A stretch of 64,000 bases of DNA from an uncultured Eubacteriales bacterium (GCA_934432675.1 CAKRYT010000002.1:173599-237598); one strand, 5' to 3'. Shown: positions 42,829 through 51,124, numbered from the stretch's first letter. Notes: generated by a model from the letters alone, not told the origin. Numbers and translations: made by a program.

Positions 42829-45687
42829 TCACTGCGGGATCTCCTCCATGATGAATGCCTCGTAGGTGTCCCCGACTTTCACGTCGTTAAAGGTTTTCAG
42901 ACCTACGCCGCATTCATAGCCGGCGGCGACTTCCTTCGCATCGTCCTTGAAACGTTTGAGGGACGCGATCTCGTCCTCACAGATGAGCATGCCGTCGCGC
43001 ACGATGCGGATCTTCGCATGACGGGCGATTTTGCCGTCGAGGACGTAGCAACCGGCGATGGTGCCGACATTGGGGACGCGGATGGTCTGGCGGCATTCGG
43101 CATGGCCGAGGAGCACTTCGCGATACTTGGGCGCGAGCATCCCTTTGAGTGCCGCCTGTACCTCGTCGATACAGTCGTAGATGACGCGGTAGGTGCGGAT
43201 GTCGACACCCTGCCGCTCCGCACTGTCGAGTGCGGTCTTGTCGGGACGGACGTTGAACCCGACGATGATCGCCTGTGATGCCGCCGCGAGCATGACGTCG
43301 CCTTCCGTGACACCGCCGACGGCGGCATGGATGATGTTGACCTTCACCTCGTCGGTGGAGAGTTTTTGGAGCGACTGTTTGACGGCCTCGGCAGATCCGC
43401 CGACATCGGCTTTGATAACGATGTTCAGCGTCTTGACGCCCTCGGCAATCTGGTCGAACAGGGCGTCGAGCGAGACGCGGGCGGTCGCCTTGAATTCTTC
43501 CTGACGCGCCTGTTCGCGGCGTTGTTCCGCGAGGCTGCGCGCCATCTTCTCGTCTTCGACGGCGTTGAATTCGTCACCAGACGCGGGTACTTCGGAAAGA
43601 CCGATAATCTCGGCGGGGACACTCGGCCCCGCGACCTTCATCTGCTCACCGCGCTCGTTGGACATGGCACGGACGCGCCCGACGGCGGTGCCGGCGATGA
43701 CGATATCGCCCGCGTGGAGCGTACCGTTCTGCACAAGGACGGTGGCAACGGGGCCGCGGCCCTTGTCGAGGCGGGACTCAATGACAAGTCCCTTGGCGCG
43801 ACGGTTGGGATTGGCTTTCAGTTCCTTGACCTCTGCCACGAGCAGGACGGATTCCAGGAGTTTGTCGATGTTCATGCCGGTCAGAGCCGAAACGGGAACG
43901 CAGATGACGTCACCGCCCCATTCCTCGGGGACGAGGTCGTACTTGGTGAGTTCCTGCATGACCTGATCGGGGTTGGCGTGCGGTTTATCCATCTTGTTGA
44001 TGGCGACGATGATGTCAACGCCTGCCGCTTTCGCATGGTTAATCGCCTCGACGGTCTGCGGCATGATGCCGTCGTCCGCGGCGACCACCAGGATGGCGAT
44101 ATCCGTCGCCTGCGCGCCTCTGGCGCGCATGGCGGTAAACGCCTCGTGGCCGGGGGTATCGAGGAAGGTGATGTCTTTCCCGTGCACGGTGACGCGGTAG
44201 GCACCGATGTGCTGGGTGATGCCGCCTGCCTCGCCCTTGGTCACGCTGGTGTGACGGATGGCGTCGAGCAGGGAGGTCTTACCGTGGTCGACGTGACCCA
44301 TGACGCAGACAACGGGGCTGCGCTCCACCAGGTTTTCGTCGCTGTCCTCCTCGGTCTCAAAGAGGCGTTCCTCAATCGTGACGACGACCTCTTTCGTGAC
44401 CTTGACGTTGAACTCCTCCGCAATCAGGTAGGCGGTGTCGTAATCGATCTCGTCCGTCACCTTGACCATCATGCCGTTCATCATGAGTTTCTTCATGACC
44501 TCGGCGGCGGTCTTCTTCATGCGGGAGGCGAACTCACCGACCGAGATGGTGTCGGGGACGGTGATCTCCAACTGTTTCTTGCGTGCCTGTTCCAGTTGCA
44601 TCCGACGGATGCGCTCCTGGGCGGCGCGTTCCTTCTCGCGGACGTTCTTGCCCTGCGAGCGGGTATCCTGCTTTTTGAGTTTCTGTCTGCCCGAGTCGCG
44701 GTCGGTCCTGCCCGTCGTCGCATACCGCGAGACGAGGCGTTCGTCGTATCTGCCGAGGTCGACCTGCGTCGTACGGGTGTCGACGATACGCACCTTCGGC
44801 TCTGTCGTGACGACCGTCACCGTCTCGCCCGTGCCGTCACCGGCACCGCCGGTGACCACGATGCGGTTCTTGCGTTCTTCACGCTTTTCGGGTTTCTCGT
44901 TCTTTTGCGGTTTTGCCGCGGTGTCCTCTCCCGGTTTGCGCTCAAAACGACTGAAACGGTCTACGGGCTCTTTCTTCTTGATCGGCTTGAATTCCTTTGC
45001 GGGGGCCGTAGCGGCGGCGGGCGTCTCGGCGGTCTTGGTCGCCTGCGCTGCCTGTGCCGCTGCCTGGGCGCGTTTTGCCTCCTGCGCGGCGGCGGCGGGG
45101 GTCGCACTGCTGTCGATCTTCGGCTCCGGGCGGCTTGCCTGCTCGCGGCGGAACTGCTCCATGCGGCGGGCGATGTCCTCCTGGCTCACCGGCTTACGAC
45201 GCTCGGGACGTGCCGGTGCCGACGGCTGTTGCCCGCGGTTATCGGGGCGACGGTCGCCTGCGGTCTGTCTCTGCGGGGCACCGGTCGCCTGCGGGGCAGG
45301 ACGCTGCGTGCGCGCGGCGGCGTGGTCCTTCGGGACGGTATAACGGGGCTCCTCCGGTTTCTTCGGTGCCTCGGGTGCCGGGGCGGGTGCCGGCTTTTTC
45401 GGTGCCGGAGACGTTGTGGCAGGGGCGGCTTTCTGCGGTGCGGGGGCAGGTGTCTCCGCCTTCGGCTCTGCTTTGGGGCGGTCGCTGTGCAGGGTGGCTT
45501 TCCCCGACAGGTAGTCCTCCAAGTTCTCGATCTGATTCTGCGCCGTGATCAGCGCGAGGAAGATCTCATACTCCTCCCCCTCGATCGTCCCGCCGACGTT
45601 CTTCTTGATGCCGACGGTATCGAGCAGCGCGACGAGATCTTTCGCCGCGATCCCAAAGTCCTTCGCAATTCCGTTGATTTTTGCCAT
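42829..45687 (-). CDS. infB: Translation initiation factor IF-2
   Basis: A GTPase of 952 residues that brings initiator tRNA to the ribosome. The N-terminal IF2_N fold (AKINGIAKDFGIAAKDLVALL) is followed by a long, charged Ala/Pro/Lys-rich linker (about residues 70-350), then the G domain with CVMGHVDHGKTSLLD, DTPGHEAF and NKMDKP, and domains II-IV including a second IF-2 core (EVQAALKGMLAPKYREV). ATG 45687 chosen; a TTG six bases upstream is an alternative and neither has a strong ribosome site, perhaps because a CGACCCG/CGGGTCG hairpin (45699-45716) lies just before. Last gene of the rimP-nusA-ylxR-ylxQ-infB operon. Confidence 0.97.
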   Translation of the reverse strand: MAKINGIAKDFGIAAKDLVALLDTVGIKKNVGGTIEGEEYEIFLALITAQNQIENLEDYLSGKATLHSDRPKAEPKAETPAPAPQKAAPATTSPAPKKPAPAPAPEAPKKPEEPRYTVPKDHAAARTQRPAPQATGAPQRQTAGDRRPDNRGQQPSAPARPERRKPVSQEDIARRMEQFRREQASRPEPKIDSSATPAAAAQEAKRAQAAAQAAQATKTAETPAAATAPAKEFKPIKKKEPVDRFSRFERKPGEDTAAKPQKNEKPEKREERKNRIVVTGGAGDGTGETVTVVTTEPKVRIVDTRTTQVDLGRYDERLVSRYATTGRTDRDSGRQKLKKQDTRSQGKNVREKERAAQERIRRMQLEQARKKQLEITVPDTISVGEFASRMKKTAAEVMKKLMMNGMMVKVTDEIDYDTAYLIAEEFNVKVTKEVVVTIEERLFETEEDSDENLVERSPVVCVMGHVDHGKTSLLDAIRHTSVTKGEAGGITQHIGAYRVTVHGKDITFLDTPGHEAFTAMRARGAQATDIAILVVAADDGIMPQTVEAINHAKAAGVDIIVAINKMDKPHANPDQVMQELTKYDLVPEEWGGDVICVPVSALTGMNIDKLLESVLLVAEVKELKANPNRRAKGLVIESRLDKGRGPVATVLVQNGTLHAGDIVIAGTAVGRVRAMSNERGEQMKVAGPSVPAEIIGLSEVPASGDEFNAVEDEKMARSLAEQRREQARQEEFKATARVSLDALFDQIAEGVKTLNIVIKADVGGSAEAVKQSLQKLSTDEVKVNIIHAAVGGVTEGDVMLAAASQAIIVGFNVRPDKTALDSAERQGVDIRTYRVIYDCIDEVQAALKGMLAPKYREVLLGHAECRQTIRVPNVGTIAGCYVLDGKIARHAKIRIVRDGMLICEDEIASLKRFKDDAKEVAAGYECGVGLKTFNDVKVGDTYEAFIMEEIPQ

Positions 45688-45741
45688 AGTCAAATTCCCG
45701 ACCCGTCATCGGGTCGTCCCCCGCACCGGGGATCCTTTCTC

Positions 45742-46071
45742 TTACTTACATTCCAGCCTGAGCTGGTCGGCGAAGCCGCCGTCCAGTACCCCGACCGACA
45801 CGAGCGGGCGGGCGGTGCCGAGCAGATGCCCGAGCACCTCCGGTGCCACGTCGATCGTGAGGCAGGGAATGCTGTAAAAACTGCATTGATGGGACAGTCG
45901 CCGACGCGTTCCTTCGGACGCACCCGAGGAGACAAGGATGAGGACGGGCTTCTTCTTTGCCCGCATCTGTTCACAGATCACTTCGGTGCCGAGCACCGTT
46001 TTTCCAGCCTTCCTTGCCAGCCCCAGCATCCTGAGAAACCGCTCGGTAACTTCGCTTGCCGCCTTACACAT
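45742..46071 (-). CDS. ylxQ: L7Ae-family ribosomal protein YlxQ
   Basis: A 109-residue RNA-binding protein of the L7Ae/L30e fold, expected to bind kink-turn-like RNA. RFLRMLGLARKAGKTVLGTE and ILVSSGASEGTRRRL are typical. Start ATG 46071 is chosen with GGAGA upstream; TTG at 46080 would add three residues. The start is within a few bases of the ylxR stop. The position between ylxR and infB is the standard Gram-positive arrangement. Confidence 0.9.
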   Translation of the reverse strand: MCKAASEVTERFLRMLGLARKAGKTVLGTEVICEQMRAKKKPVLILVSSGASEGTRRRLSHQCSFYSIPCLTIDVAPEVLGHLLGTARPLVSVGVLDGGFADQLRLECK

Positions 46072-46336
46072 CGGAGGCAATCTCCGCTTCCAGTTTGTCG
46101 TACACGGGAGCGGGTATCTCGCATTCCAGATTCTGCGCGAGGCGATTGGTCTTGCGCGCGCGTTTCAGACACTCTGTACTGTGGCAGAGGTACGCGCCCC
46201 GCCCGGACTTCTTGCCGGTACGGTCGAGGGAAATCTCCCCCTCGGGCGACCTGACCACACGGATGAGTGTCGTCTTCGGAAACCGCCCCCCGCACCCGAC
46301 ACAGCGGCGTTCGGGTATCTTTTTCGTGGTGTTCAT
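46064..46336 (-). CDS. ylxR: YlxR (DUF448) RNA-binding protein
   Basis: A 90-residue basic protein found between nusA and ylxQ in Firmicutes; reported in the literature as an RNase P-interacting or regulatory protein. Characteristic are KKIPERRCVGCGGRFPK, with the GRGAYLCHSTECLKRA region carrying two more Cys. ATG 46336 overlaps the nusA stop (TGATG); GTG at 46339 is an alternative one codon longer. The start of ylxQ lies just past its stop. Confidence 0.92.
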   Translation of the reverse strand: MNTTKKIPERRCVGCGGRFPKTTLIRVVRSPEGEISLDRTGKKSGRGAYLCHSTECLKRARKTNRLAQNLECEIPAPVYDKLEAEIASDV

Positions 46337-47361
46337 CACGCTTTGATGTCGATCTTATAGCCGGTCAGGCGCGCCGCGAGTTTCGCATTCTGCCCCTCGC
46401 GCCCGATGGCGAGCGAGAGTTGATTCGGCGCGACGGTGACACGGGCGGAGCGTTCTCCGTCGATGACCACCCCGAGTACCTCTGCGGGCGAGAGTGCCTC
46501 ACGGATGTATTCGGCGGGGTCTTCCGAATAGCGGACGATATCGATCTTTTCACTGCCGAGTTCTTCCAGGATGGCGTTGATACGCATCCCGCGGTTACCG
46601 ATGCAGGCACCGATCGGGTCCACGTTTGGATCGGTGGAGTACACGGCGATCTTGGAGCGGCTGCCCGCCTCGCGGGAGACACCCGCGATGACCACCGTGC
46701 CGTCCTGGATTTCGGGGATCTCCATTTCAAACAGGCGTTTGACAAAGCCCGGATGCGTCCGGGACAGGTCGACGATGGGGCCGCGCGTATCGACCGAACG
46801 CACTTCGGAGACGTACACTTTGAGGCGGTCACCGACCTTGAAATCGTCGGTCGGGAGTTGGAGGGCACGGGGCAGGCGCACCATGCCGTTCTGCGTTTCG
46901 AGCGTGAGGTCACCGGTCATGTCGTCCACCTTGAAGACGGTGGCGGTGATGAGATCCTCCTTCTTATCTTCGTAGGCACGCGCCATATTGTTGCGCTCTG
47001 CCTCGCGCACTGCCTGGATGATGATCTGTTTCCCGGCGGCGGCGGAAAGACGACGGAAGGTGTCCGGTGCCATCTTTTCTTCCACGATCGATCCGATTTT
47101 GTTGCGTTTGGATTTGGTCTTCGCATCTTCGAGCGAAATCTCGCAGATCGGGTCGGTCACCTCTTCGACGACTTCTCTCTGCAAATAGACTTTCATATCC
47201 CGCTTAACGGGGTCCAGCACGATGCGCGTGCGCGCCGTGGCACCGACCTCGCGTTCAATGGCTTTTTGGAGTGCGCCCTCAATCTTTTCGAGCATATACT
47301 CCATCGGGATCCCCTTGGCACTTTCCAGTTCCGCGAGGGCATCAAACAGTTTCGCGTTCAT
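46336..47361 (-). CDS. nusA: Transcription termination/antitermination protein NusA
   Basis: A 341-residue RNA polymerase-binding factor that controls pausing and termination. It has the N-terminal polymerase-binding domain (LFDALAELESAKGIPMEYML), an S1 domain (ATVFKVDDMTGDLTLETQNG), and two KH domains (DPIGACIGNRGMRINAIL; LSLAIGREGQNAKLAARLTG). It lacks the C-terminal acidic repeats of proteobacterial NusA, as is normal in Gram-positive bacteria. AAAGGATACATC precedes the ATG. Second gene after rimP. Confidence 0.97.
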   Translation of the reverse strand: MNAKLFDALAELESAKGIPMEYMLEKIEGALQKAIEREVGATARTRIVLDPVKRDMKVYLQREVVEEVTDPICEISLEDAKTKSKRNKIGSIVEEKMAPDTFRRLSAAAGKQIIIQAVREAERNNMARAYEDKKEDLITATVFKVDDMTGDLTLETQNGMVRLPRALQLPTDDFKVGDRLKVYVSEVRSVDTRGPIVDLSRTHPGFVKRLFEMEIPEIQDGTVVIAGVSREAGSRSKIAVYSTDPNVDPIGACIGNRGMRINAILEELGSEKIDIVRYSEDPAEYIREALSPAEVLGVVIDGERSARVTVAPNQLSLAIGREGQNAKLAARLTGYKIDIKA

Positions 47362-47410
47362 GATGTATCCTTTCTTTATCCTGTAACTCTGCGAGTTTCA
47401 AAATGCAAAT

Positions 47411-47872
47411 TCAGTCAAAATAAACGGTGCGCAGTTTCGAGACTGCCTGCCGCGGGCACCGCACGACCCCGGCACCGGTATCGATCGCAAGCACGCCGCC
47501 CTCGTAGGAGAGCAGGGTCCCGCGCAGGGTCTTTTGCCCGTCGAGCGGGGCAAACAGTTTTGCCTCGCACCGCTCTCCGAGGCTTGCGAGAATGTGGTCG
47601 TCGGTGCGGAGTTCCCGCTCGATGCCGGGTGAGGAGACGTCCAGGTGGTAGGCATCCTCGATCGGGTCGTTGTCGTCGAGGATCTTGTCAACCGCGCGGT
47701 GTACCGCTTCACACGCATTGAGATCCACCCCGGTGTCCGAATCGATGGTGATGATGAGGTGGCGGTCGGCACCGATCTTGGTGAATTCCACATCCCAAAG
47801 GCGGTAGCCGAGTGTCTCGACGATGTCGGCGATAAGCGCGCGCACGGTCTCGGCGATGTTGGTCTTTGCCAT
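47411..47872 (-). CDS. rimP: Ribosome maturation factor RimP
   Basis: A 153-residue protein needed for 30S assembly. The two expected domains are seen: an N-terminal KH-like part (VRALIADIVETLGYRLWDVEFTK) and LDVSSPGIERELRTDDH leading to the Sm-like C-terminal barrel (GTLLSYEGGVLAIDTG). ATG 47872 chosen for its GGAGG ribosome site; the frame stays open to 48055 through the promoter region, which rules out a longer product. First gene of the nusA-infB operon, behind a promoter and a leader hairpin. Confidence 0.95.
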   Translation of the reverse strand: MAKTNIAETVRALIADIVETLGYRLWDVEFTKIGADRHLIITIDSDTGVDLNACEAVHRAVDKILDDNDPIEDAYHLDVSSPGIERELRTDDHILASLGERCEAKLFAPLDGQKTLRGTLLSYEGGVLAIDTGAGVVRCPRQAVSKLRTVYFD

Positions 47873-47912
47873 AGTTCCTCCGTTGTGACGGCGCGGGGCA
47901 CCCCGCATAAAA

Positions 47913-47940
47913 TTAAGAGTGAACCGAAGCCCACTCTTAA
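47913..47940 (-). promoter_or_regulatory. UUCG-capped leader hairpin, attenuator-like, in the rimP-nusA-infB operon
   Basis: On the minus strand a 28-base self-complementary element forms a 12-bp stem: nine Watson-Crick pairs, two G-U pairs and a C-G pair closing a TTCG loop. TTTTATG follows directly, so it looks like a short intrinsic terminator about 15 bases after the start point. A second small hairpin (47893-47906) follows. Confidence 0.55.
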
Positions 47941-47961
47941 CCATACCGTATTCTGTACCGT

Positions 47962-47990
47962 AGTATAACACGCCTTTCGCATAATTGCAA
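47962..47990 (-). promoter_or_regulatory. Promoter of the rimP-nusA-ylxR-ylxQ-infB operon
   Basis: TTGCAA (47985-47990), 17 bases, TATACT (47962-47967) on the minus strand. Transcription should begin near 47955, giving a leader of about 80 bases. Confidence 0.82.
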
Positions 47991-48065
47991 TAGTTTCTAC
48001 AAAAAATATAAAAGTTTTTTCGCCCGCGTATGGGCGCGGGAGAGGGACGGCGCACAGGCGTGGGG

Positions 48066-48096
48066 GTAGAGCGGCGGCTGTCAGCCGCCGCTCTAC
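48066..48096. terminator. Strong hairpin after the oxidoreductase gene
   Basis: A perfect 14-bp stem (48066-48079 with 48083-48096) and a 3-base loop. No T-run on the minus strand; CTTTG on the plus strand. It lies 70 bases after the oxidoreductase stop and just upstream of the rimP promoter. Confidence 0.55.
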
Positions 48097-48166
48097 CTTT
48101 GTGGAAAAGCCGGGCGGGGAGCCCGGAGAGCCCCCATGGGGGGCGTCTGCGGCACCGGGGAGCCGT

Positions 48167-49162
48167 TCAGATCATGCCGCACGCCTGCAGGACGAGCCTG
48201 TGCAGGGTCAGCTCGTAGTCGTAATCGTAGACCCCGGCGGGCGCCCCGTTCAGACGGGCGTAAAACTCCTCGGGGAACGCATCGTAGCGGTCGTAGTCCG
48301 TGGGGAGCCGGAGCGTCTCCGTCTCGGCGATCTTGTCGTAGTAATCCTCCCGCCCGGTCTGGAGCGACAACCACCTGACAGTGGGGCGCTCAAAGGGCGT
48401 GATGGAGACGGTGCCTTTTTCGCCGACGACGGTCAGCTCGCGCCGGAGCCAGCCGCCCGTCTCGACGGCAGAGGTGCGGGCGACGCTGACGCCCCGGTCG
48501 TAATGGAGCAGCGCCGTGGCGTTATCGATACCGCCGAAGCCGCCGGCACCGGTGCGGAACAGCAGGGGCTCCACGCGCTTCGGCTTGCCCATCAGGCGCA
48601 GGATGAAGTCGATGATGTGCCCGCCGAAAATATACATGGTCCCGCCGCGGAAGGTCTCAAGGTAGCGGAGGTAGTCTGCGCTACGCGGGGCGGACATGGC
48701 GGTCTCTACATAAAGGAGGTCACCGAGCGCGCCGCTCTCCGCGATGGAAAACACCTTGCGCACCGCCGGGTTGGTGCGGTACAGGTAGCCGAGGTGCACG
48801 ACGAGCCCCCGGCGCTCGGCGTCGCGCAGGATGCCCTCGTATTCCGCGAGGTCTTCCCCCGCCGGTTTGTCGAGGTGGATGGGCTTCCCGGCGTCGATGC
48901 ACTTGCGCGCCGCCGCCATGAGGTCAGGGACCTCGGTCTCGATCAGGAGCGCGTCGCATTTTTCGATGAGGCTGTCCTCATCCATGCGCGGCAGGTCACG
49001 GTAGCAGGGTAGCCCCCCGCGCTTTTCCATCCAGCCCTCATCCTTTTCGGAATAGCCGACGATCTCGAACAGGTCGGGGTGGCGACGGAAAGCCTCCATG
49101 TGCCCCTGCCCGTGGTTGTGCCCGATGCCGATCTGCCCGAGGCGGATCCTTTTCGGTCCCAT
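48167..49162 (-). CDS. Gfo/Idh/MocA-family oxidoreductase
   Basis: A 331-residue NAD(P)-dependent dehydrogenase-like protein. The Rossmann motif is LGQIGIGHNHGQGH (slightly divergent from GxGxxG), and the Lys of the family's EKP motif is in HLDKPAGEDLAEY; the catalytic-region His is in FGGHIIDFILRLMG. Substrate unknown (sugars, inositols and their derivatives are usual). ATG 49162 chosen. It follows the CBS gene by 61 bases on the same strand and may share its mRNA. Confidence 0.82.
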   Translation of the reverse strand: MGPKRIRLGQIGIGHNHGQGHMEAFRRHPDLFEIVGYSEKDEGWMEKRGGLPCYRDLPRMDEDSLIEKCDALLIETEVPDLMAAARKCIDAGKPIHLDKPAGEDLAEYEGILRDAERRGLVVHLGYLYRTNPAVRKVFSIAESGALGDLLYVETAMSAPRSADYLRYLETFRGGTMYIFGGHIIDFILRLMGKPKRVEPLLFRTGAGGFGGIDNATALLHYDRGVSVARTSAVETGGWLRRELTVVGEKGTVSITPFERPTVRWLSLQTGREDYYDKIAETETLRLPTDYDRYDAFPEEFYARLNGAPAGVYDYDYELTLHRLVLQACGMI

Positions 49163-49223
49163 AGGGTATCCTCGCTTTCTATACGGTGAAAACCGCCCCC
49201 TGCCTTTGATAAGGGGGAGACGG

Positions 49224-49643
49224 TCAGTTTTTTCTTGCGGAGACTCGCAGATAACGCTTGGAAAAATACTCGATGACGTCCTTGCGGCGGATGAGCCCGA
49301 TGAAACAGTCACGGTCGTCGATGACCGGCACAAAGTTGTTCTCCTTGACGCGCTCCAAAAGTTCCGTCATGGGGGCGGAATTCTTGACCGGCGGGTTGTC
49401 ACTGCGGACAAGGGTCACGAGAGGGATGTCTTCCAGCGCGACGAGGTCGGCGTTGCCGCGGTCCACGATGAGCCACAGAAAGTCACCGTCACGCACCATG
49501 CCGACGTATTTGCCCTCCGCGTCGATGACGGGCAGGGCGTTATAGCCGTGGTAACGCATTTTTTCGAGCCCCTGCCGGACGGAACAGTCCTTCTGGATAA
49601 ACGCCACCTGGCTCTTGGGGGTAAGGAAACGCAGGATGTTCAT
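49224..49643 (-). CDS. Two-CBS-domain protein
   Basis: A 139-residue cytoplasmic protein consisting of one CBS pair (VRQGLEKMRYHGYNALPVIDAEGKYVGMV; TELLERVKENNFVPVIDDRDCFIGLI, each over the usual segment). CBS pairs bind adenosine nucleotides. No catalytic domain is attached. Its ATG overlaps the stop of the pantothenate kinase gene (ATGA), suggesting coupled expression and possibly adenylate sensing linked to CoA synthesis; this link is inference. ATG 49643 follows GAGGGAGAT. Confidence 0.87.
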   Translation of the reverse strand: MNILRFLTPKSQVAFIQKDCSVRQGLEKMRYHGYNALPVIDAEGKYVGMVRDGDFLWLIVDRGNADLVALEDIPLVTLVRSDNPPVKNSAPMTELLERVKENNFVPVIDDRDCFIGLIRRKDVIEYFSKRYLRVSARKN

Positions 49644-50476
49644 GAGGGATCTCCCTCGCAAAGGGCGGCACCGATGACGGTGGCGAAACGGGAGGCCTCC
49701 GGAATGATAAAGTTGACGGCGAACATCTCCGAGAGGTTCCGGAAGGTGTCGCGGCAGGTGGGGTACGCCGAGAGGTTACCGGTCAGGACGATGTCCCGCA
49801 CCCGGTAGGCGCGTGCCGCAAAAATCGCCATCATGCCAATGGTCTCGAAAATCATGTTGGAAAGCCCGAGGGCGATGTCGCCCTTGGTGGCGATGTCCGA
49901 GACGTTCCCGAAGTTCGCCGCGGTCATCTCGGACGGCATGCCGCCCGCCTTCATGATGTCGCCGATGCGCAGATCGATCTTTGCGAGGTCGCCCTCGCGG
50001 CAGAGTTCGCCGATATGGTCGATGGAGTCCATTTTGAGCAGCAGTTTCGACAGGCCGACGAGCGTGCCGCCGCCGACACCGGTGCCGCCGAGGTACTCGG
50101 TCGTGCCGTCCGACTTCGCGTGGACGAGTGCCGTACCGGTGCCCATGCTGACGACGATCGCCTCCGGGAGGCGGGAGAGAAACAATCCGCCGCGGCCGAT
50201 GGAGAGAAACTCTTCCACCCGGGTGCAGGGGAGGTTGTAGAGATGGTCGCCGAGTGCGCCGGAGCCGACCCCCGTCACCATGACGCGACGAATATCGCAA
50301 AGCCCGAGGTGCGAGAGTGCCGTGAACTTACCGAACGCGCCGTAGGCGGAGGTCAGAGGGTCGGTCGCGCGGACGAAAAGGGGCTCGATGAGTTCGCGTC
50401 CGCCCTCCGGGGTGTGGCGGAAACCGACGATTTTCGTCGTCGAGCCGCCGACGTCAATTCCGATGGTAGCCTGCAT
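49640..50476 (-). CDS. coaW: Type II pantothenate kinase
   Basis: Phosphorylates pantothenate in CoA synthesis; 278 residues. The ASKHA phosphate loop IGIDVGGSTTKIVGF is at the N-terminus. Type II features: the RVEEFLSIGRGG and VVSMGTGTALVHA segments, and GGTGVGGGTLVGLSKLLL; C-terminal FRNLSEMFAVNFIIPE fits the family too. ATG 50476 has GGGAGG upstream; the open frame to 50566 contains the -10 element. First gene of coaW-CBS(-oxidoreductase). Confidence 0.92.
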   Translation of the reverse strand: MQATIGIDVGGSTTKIVGFRHTPEGGRELIEPLFVRATDPLTSAYGAFGKFTALSHLGLCDIRRVMVTGVGSGALGDHLYNLPCTRVEEFLSIGRGGLFLSRLPEAIVVSMGTGTALVHAKSDGTTEYLGGTGVGGGTLVGLSKLLLKMDSIDHIGELCREGDLAKIDLRIGDIMKAGGMPSEMTAANFGNVSDIATKGDIALGLSNMIFETIGMMAIFAARAYRVRDIVLTGNLSAYPTCRDTFRNLSEMFAVNFIIPEASRFATVIGAALCEGDPS

Positions 50477-50524
50477 GAGGAACCTCCCAAACATTTGATC
50501 CGTAACGGAAAAATTTACATACCC

Positions 50525-50553
50525 AGTATAGCACTTCCCGCATGAAAAAGCAA
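50525..50553 (-). promoter_or_regulatory. Promoter of coaW
   Basis: TTGCTT (50548-50553), 17 bases, TATACT (50525-50530), with an extended TGC before the -10, on the minus strand. Confidence 0.78.
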
Positions 50554-50590
50554 GGCAAAGCACCAAATCCGCCCCTGTTTTTGTCTGCCC

Positions 50591-50620
50591 GCATGAAGTG
50601 CCCGCGCGCCGTACATACTA
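50591..50620 (+). promoter_or_regulatory. Sigma-F/sigma-G-like (forespore) promoter of the Gln/Asn-rich gene
   Basis: GCATG (50591-50595), an 18-base spacer and CATACTA (50614-50620). This fits the sigma-G consensus I know (GHATR, 17-18 bases, CATNHTA) and not sigma-A. The ATG follows 45 bases downstream. Confidence 0.55.
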
Positions 50621-50665
50621 ATCGATGCGACAGGGTCGCAAATTTTCGATAAGGGAGAGATCACC

Positions 50666-50839
50666 ATGGAATCTCGTGAACAGAACTGCCACAAGCAGAA
50701 CAAGAACCAGCAGCAGAATCAGCAGAACAACAACCAGCAGAACAACAACCAGCAGAACAACCAGCAACAGAATCAACAGAACAAAAATCAGCACCAGAAT
50801 CAGCAGAACAACCAGCAGCAGAACCGCAGCGAAAGATAA
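50666..50839 (+). CDS. Small Gln/Asn-rich protein
   Basis: A 57-residue protein, more than two thirds Gln and Asn, in irregular repeats of N-Q-Q-N and Q-Q-N-N-N; it starts MESREQNCHKQNKN and ends NRSER. Low-complexity, prion-like composition, a single Cys, few charges. Support: AGGGAGAG ribosome site at good distance, forespore-type promoter, and a strong terminator directly after. Gamma-type small acid-soluble spore proteins are also short and Gln/Asn-rich, and carry repeats with Gln-Asn, but the known Bacillus repeat is not recognisable here, so I leave it unnamed. Confidence 0.7.
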   Translation: MESREQNCHKQNKNQQQNQQNNNQQNNNQQNNQQQNQQNKNQHQNQQNNQQQNRSER

Positions 50840-50853
50840 CCCCGACCGGGGAG

Positions 50854-50880
50854 AGCCCCGCGCCAGCGCGGGGCTTTTTT
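50854..50880 (+). terminator. Terminator of the Gln/Asn-rich gene
   Basis: A 10-bp stem (50854-50863 with 50866-50875) followed by TTTTTT: a textbook intrinsic terminator, 14 bases after the stop. Confidence 0.92.
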
Positions 50881-50911
50881 GATTTTCTCCCGGCAGGGGG
50901 CTGATTCCCTC

Positions 50912-50940
50912 TTGACAGGGGGCGTTCCGTGTGCTACATT
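50912..50940 (+). promoter_or_regulatory. Promoter of the folT-folC operon
   Basis: TTGACA (50912-50917), 17 bases, TACATT (50935-50940). It is directly before the riboswitch. Confidence 0.88.
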
Positions 50941-50947
50941 GTGATTA

Positions 50948-51062
50948 CCACAGAGTAGGAAGTACGCGTAAGACCTTCGGGTCACAGTGCCGACGGGACG
51001 GGGAGTTGCCTGTCGGACGAAGAGCGCATCCGCGCCACGGTGTACATTCCGCATCCCGCTGA
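50948..51062 (+). ncRNA. Tetrahydrofolate (THF) riboswitch
   Basis: The aptamer opens with CAG-AGTAGGAAGTACGCGT and closes with CATTCCGCATCCCG-CTG, matching the class I pattern (AGAGUAG... GCGCGU... ACGAAGAGC... CCGC), with an internal P3/L3 arm around GCCGACGGGACGG and the conserved GGACGAAGAGCGC. It sits directly before a folate ECF transporter subunit and folC, the known target of this class in Firmicutes. Confidence 0.88.
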
Positions 51063-51079
51063 TACATAGTCATAAGAGG

Positions 51080-51117
51080 CATCTCCTATGTAGTAGTGGA
51101 ATGATACATGGGAGGTG
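51080..51117 (+). promoter_or_regulatory. Shine-Dalgarno-sequestering hairpin (expression platform)
   Basis: Arms 51080-51092 and 51105-51117 can form 13 base pairs (two of them G-U), burying the ribosome site GGGAGG (51110-51115). This suggests that folate binding controls translation of folT rather than transcription; there is no T-run. Confidence 0.75.
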
Positions 51118-51124
51118 TTTTTAT

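Noticed and set aside
50666..50839. Gamma-type small acid-soluble spore protein
   Set aside because: Composition and promoter are suggestive, but the characteristic repeat of known SspE proteins is not present, so the name was not applied.
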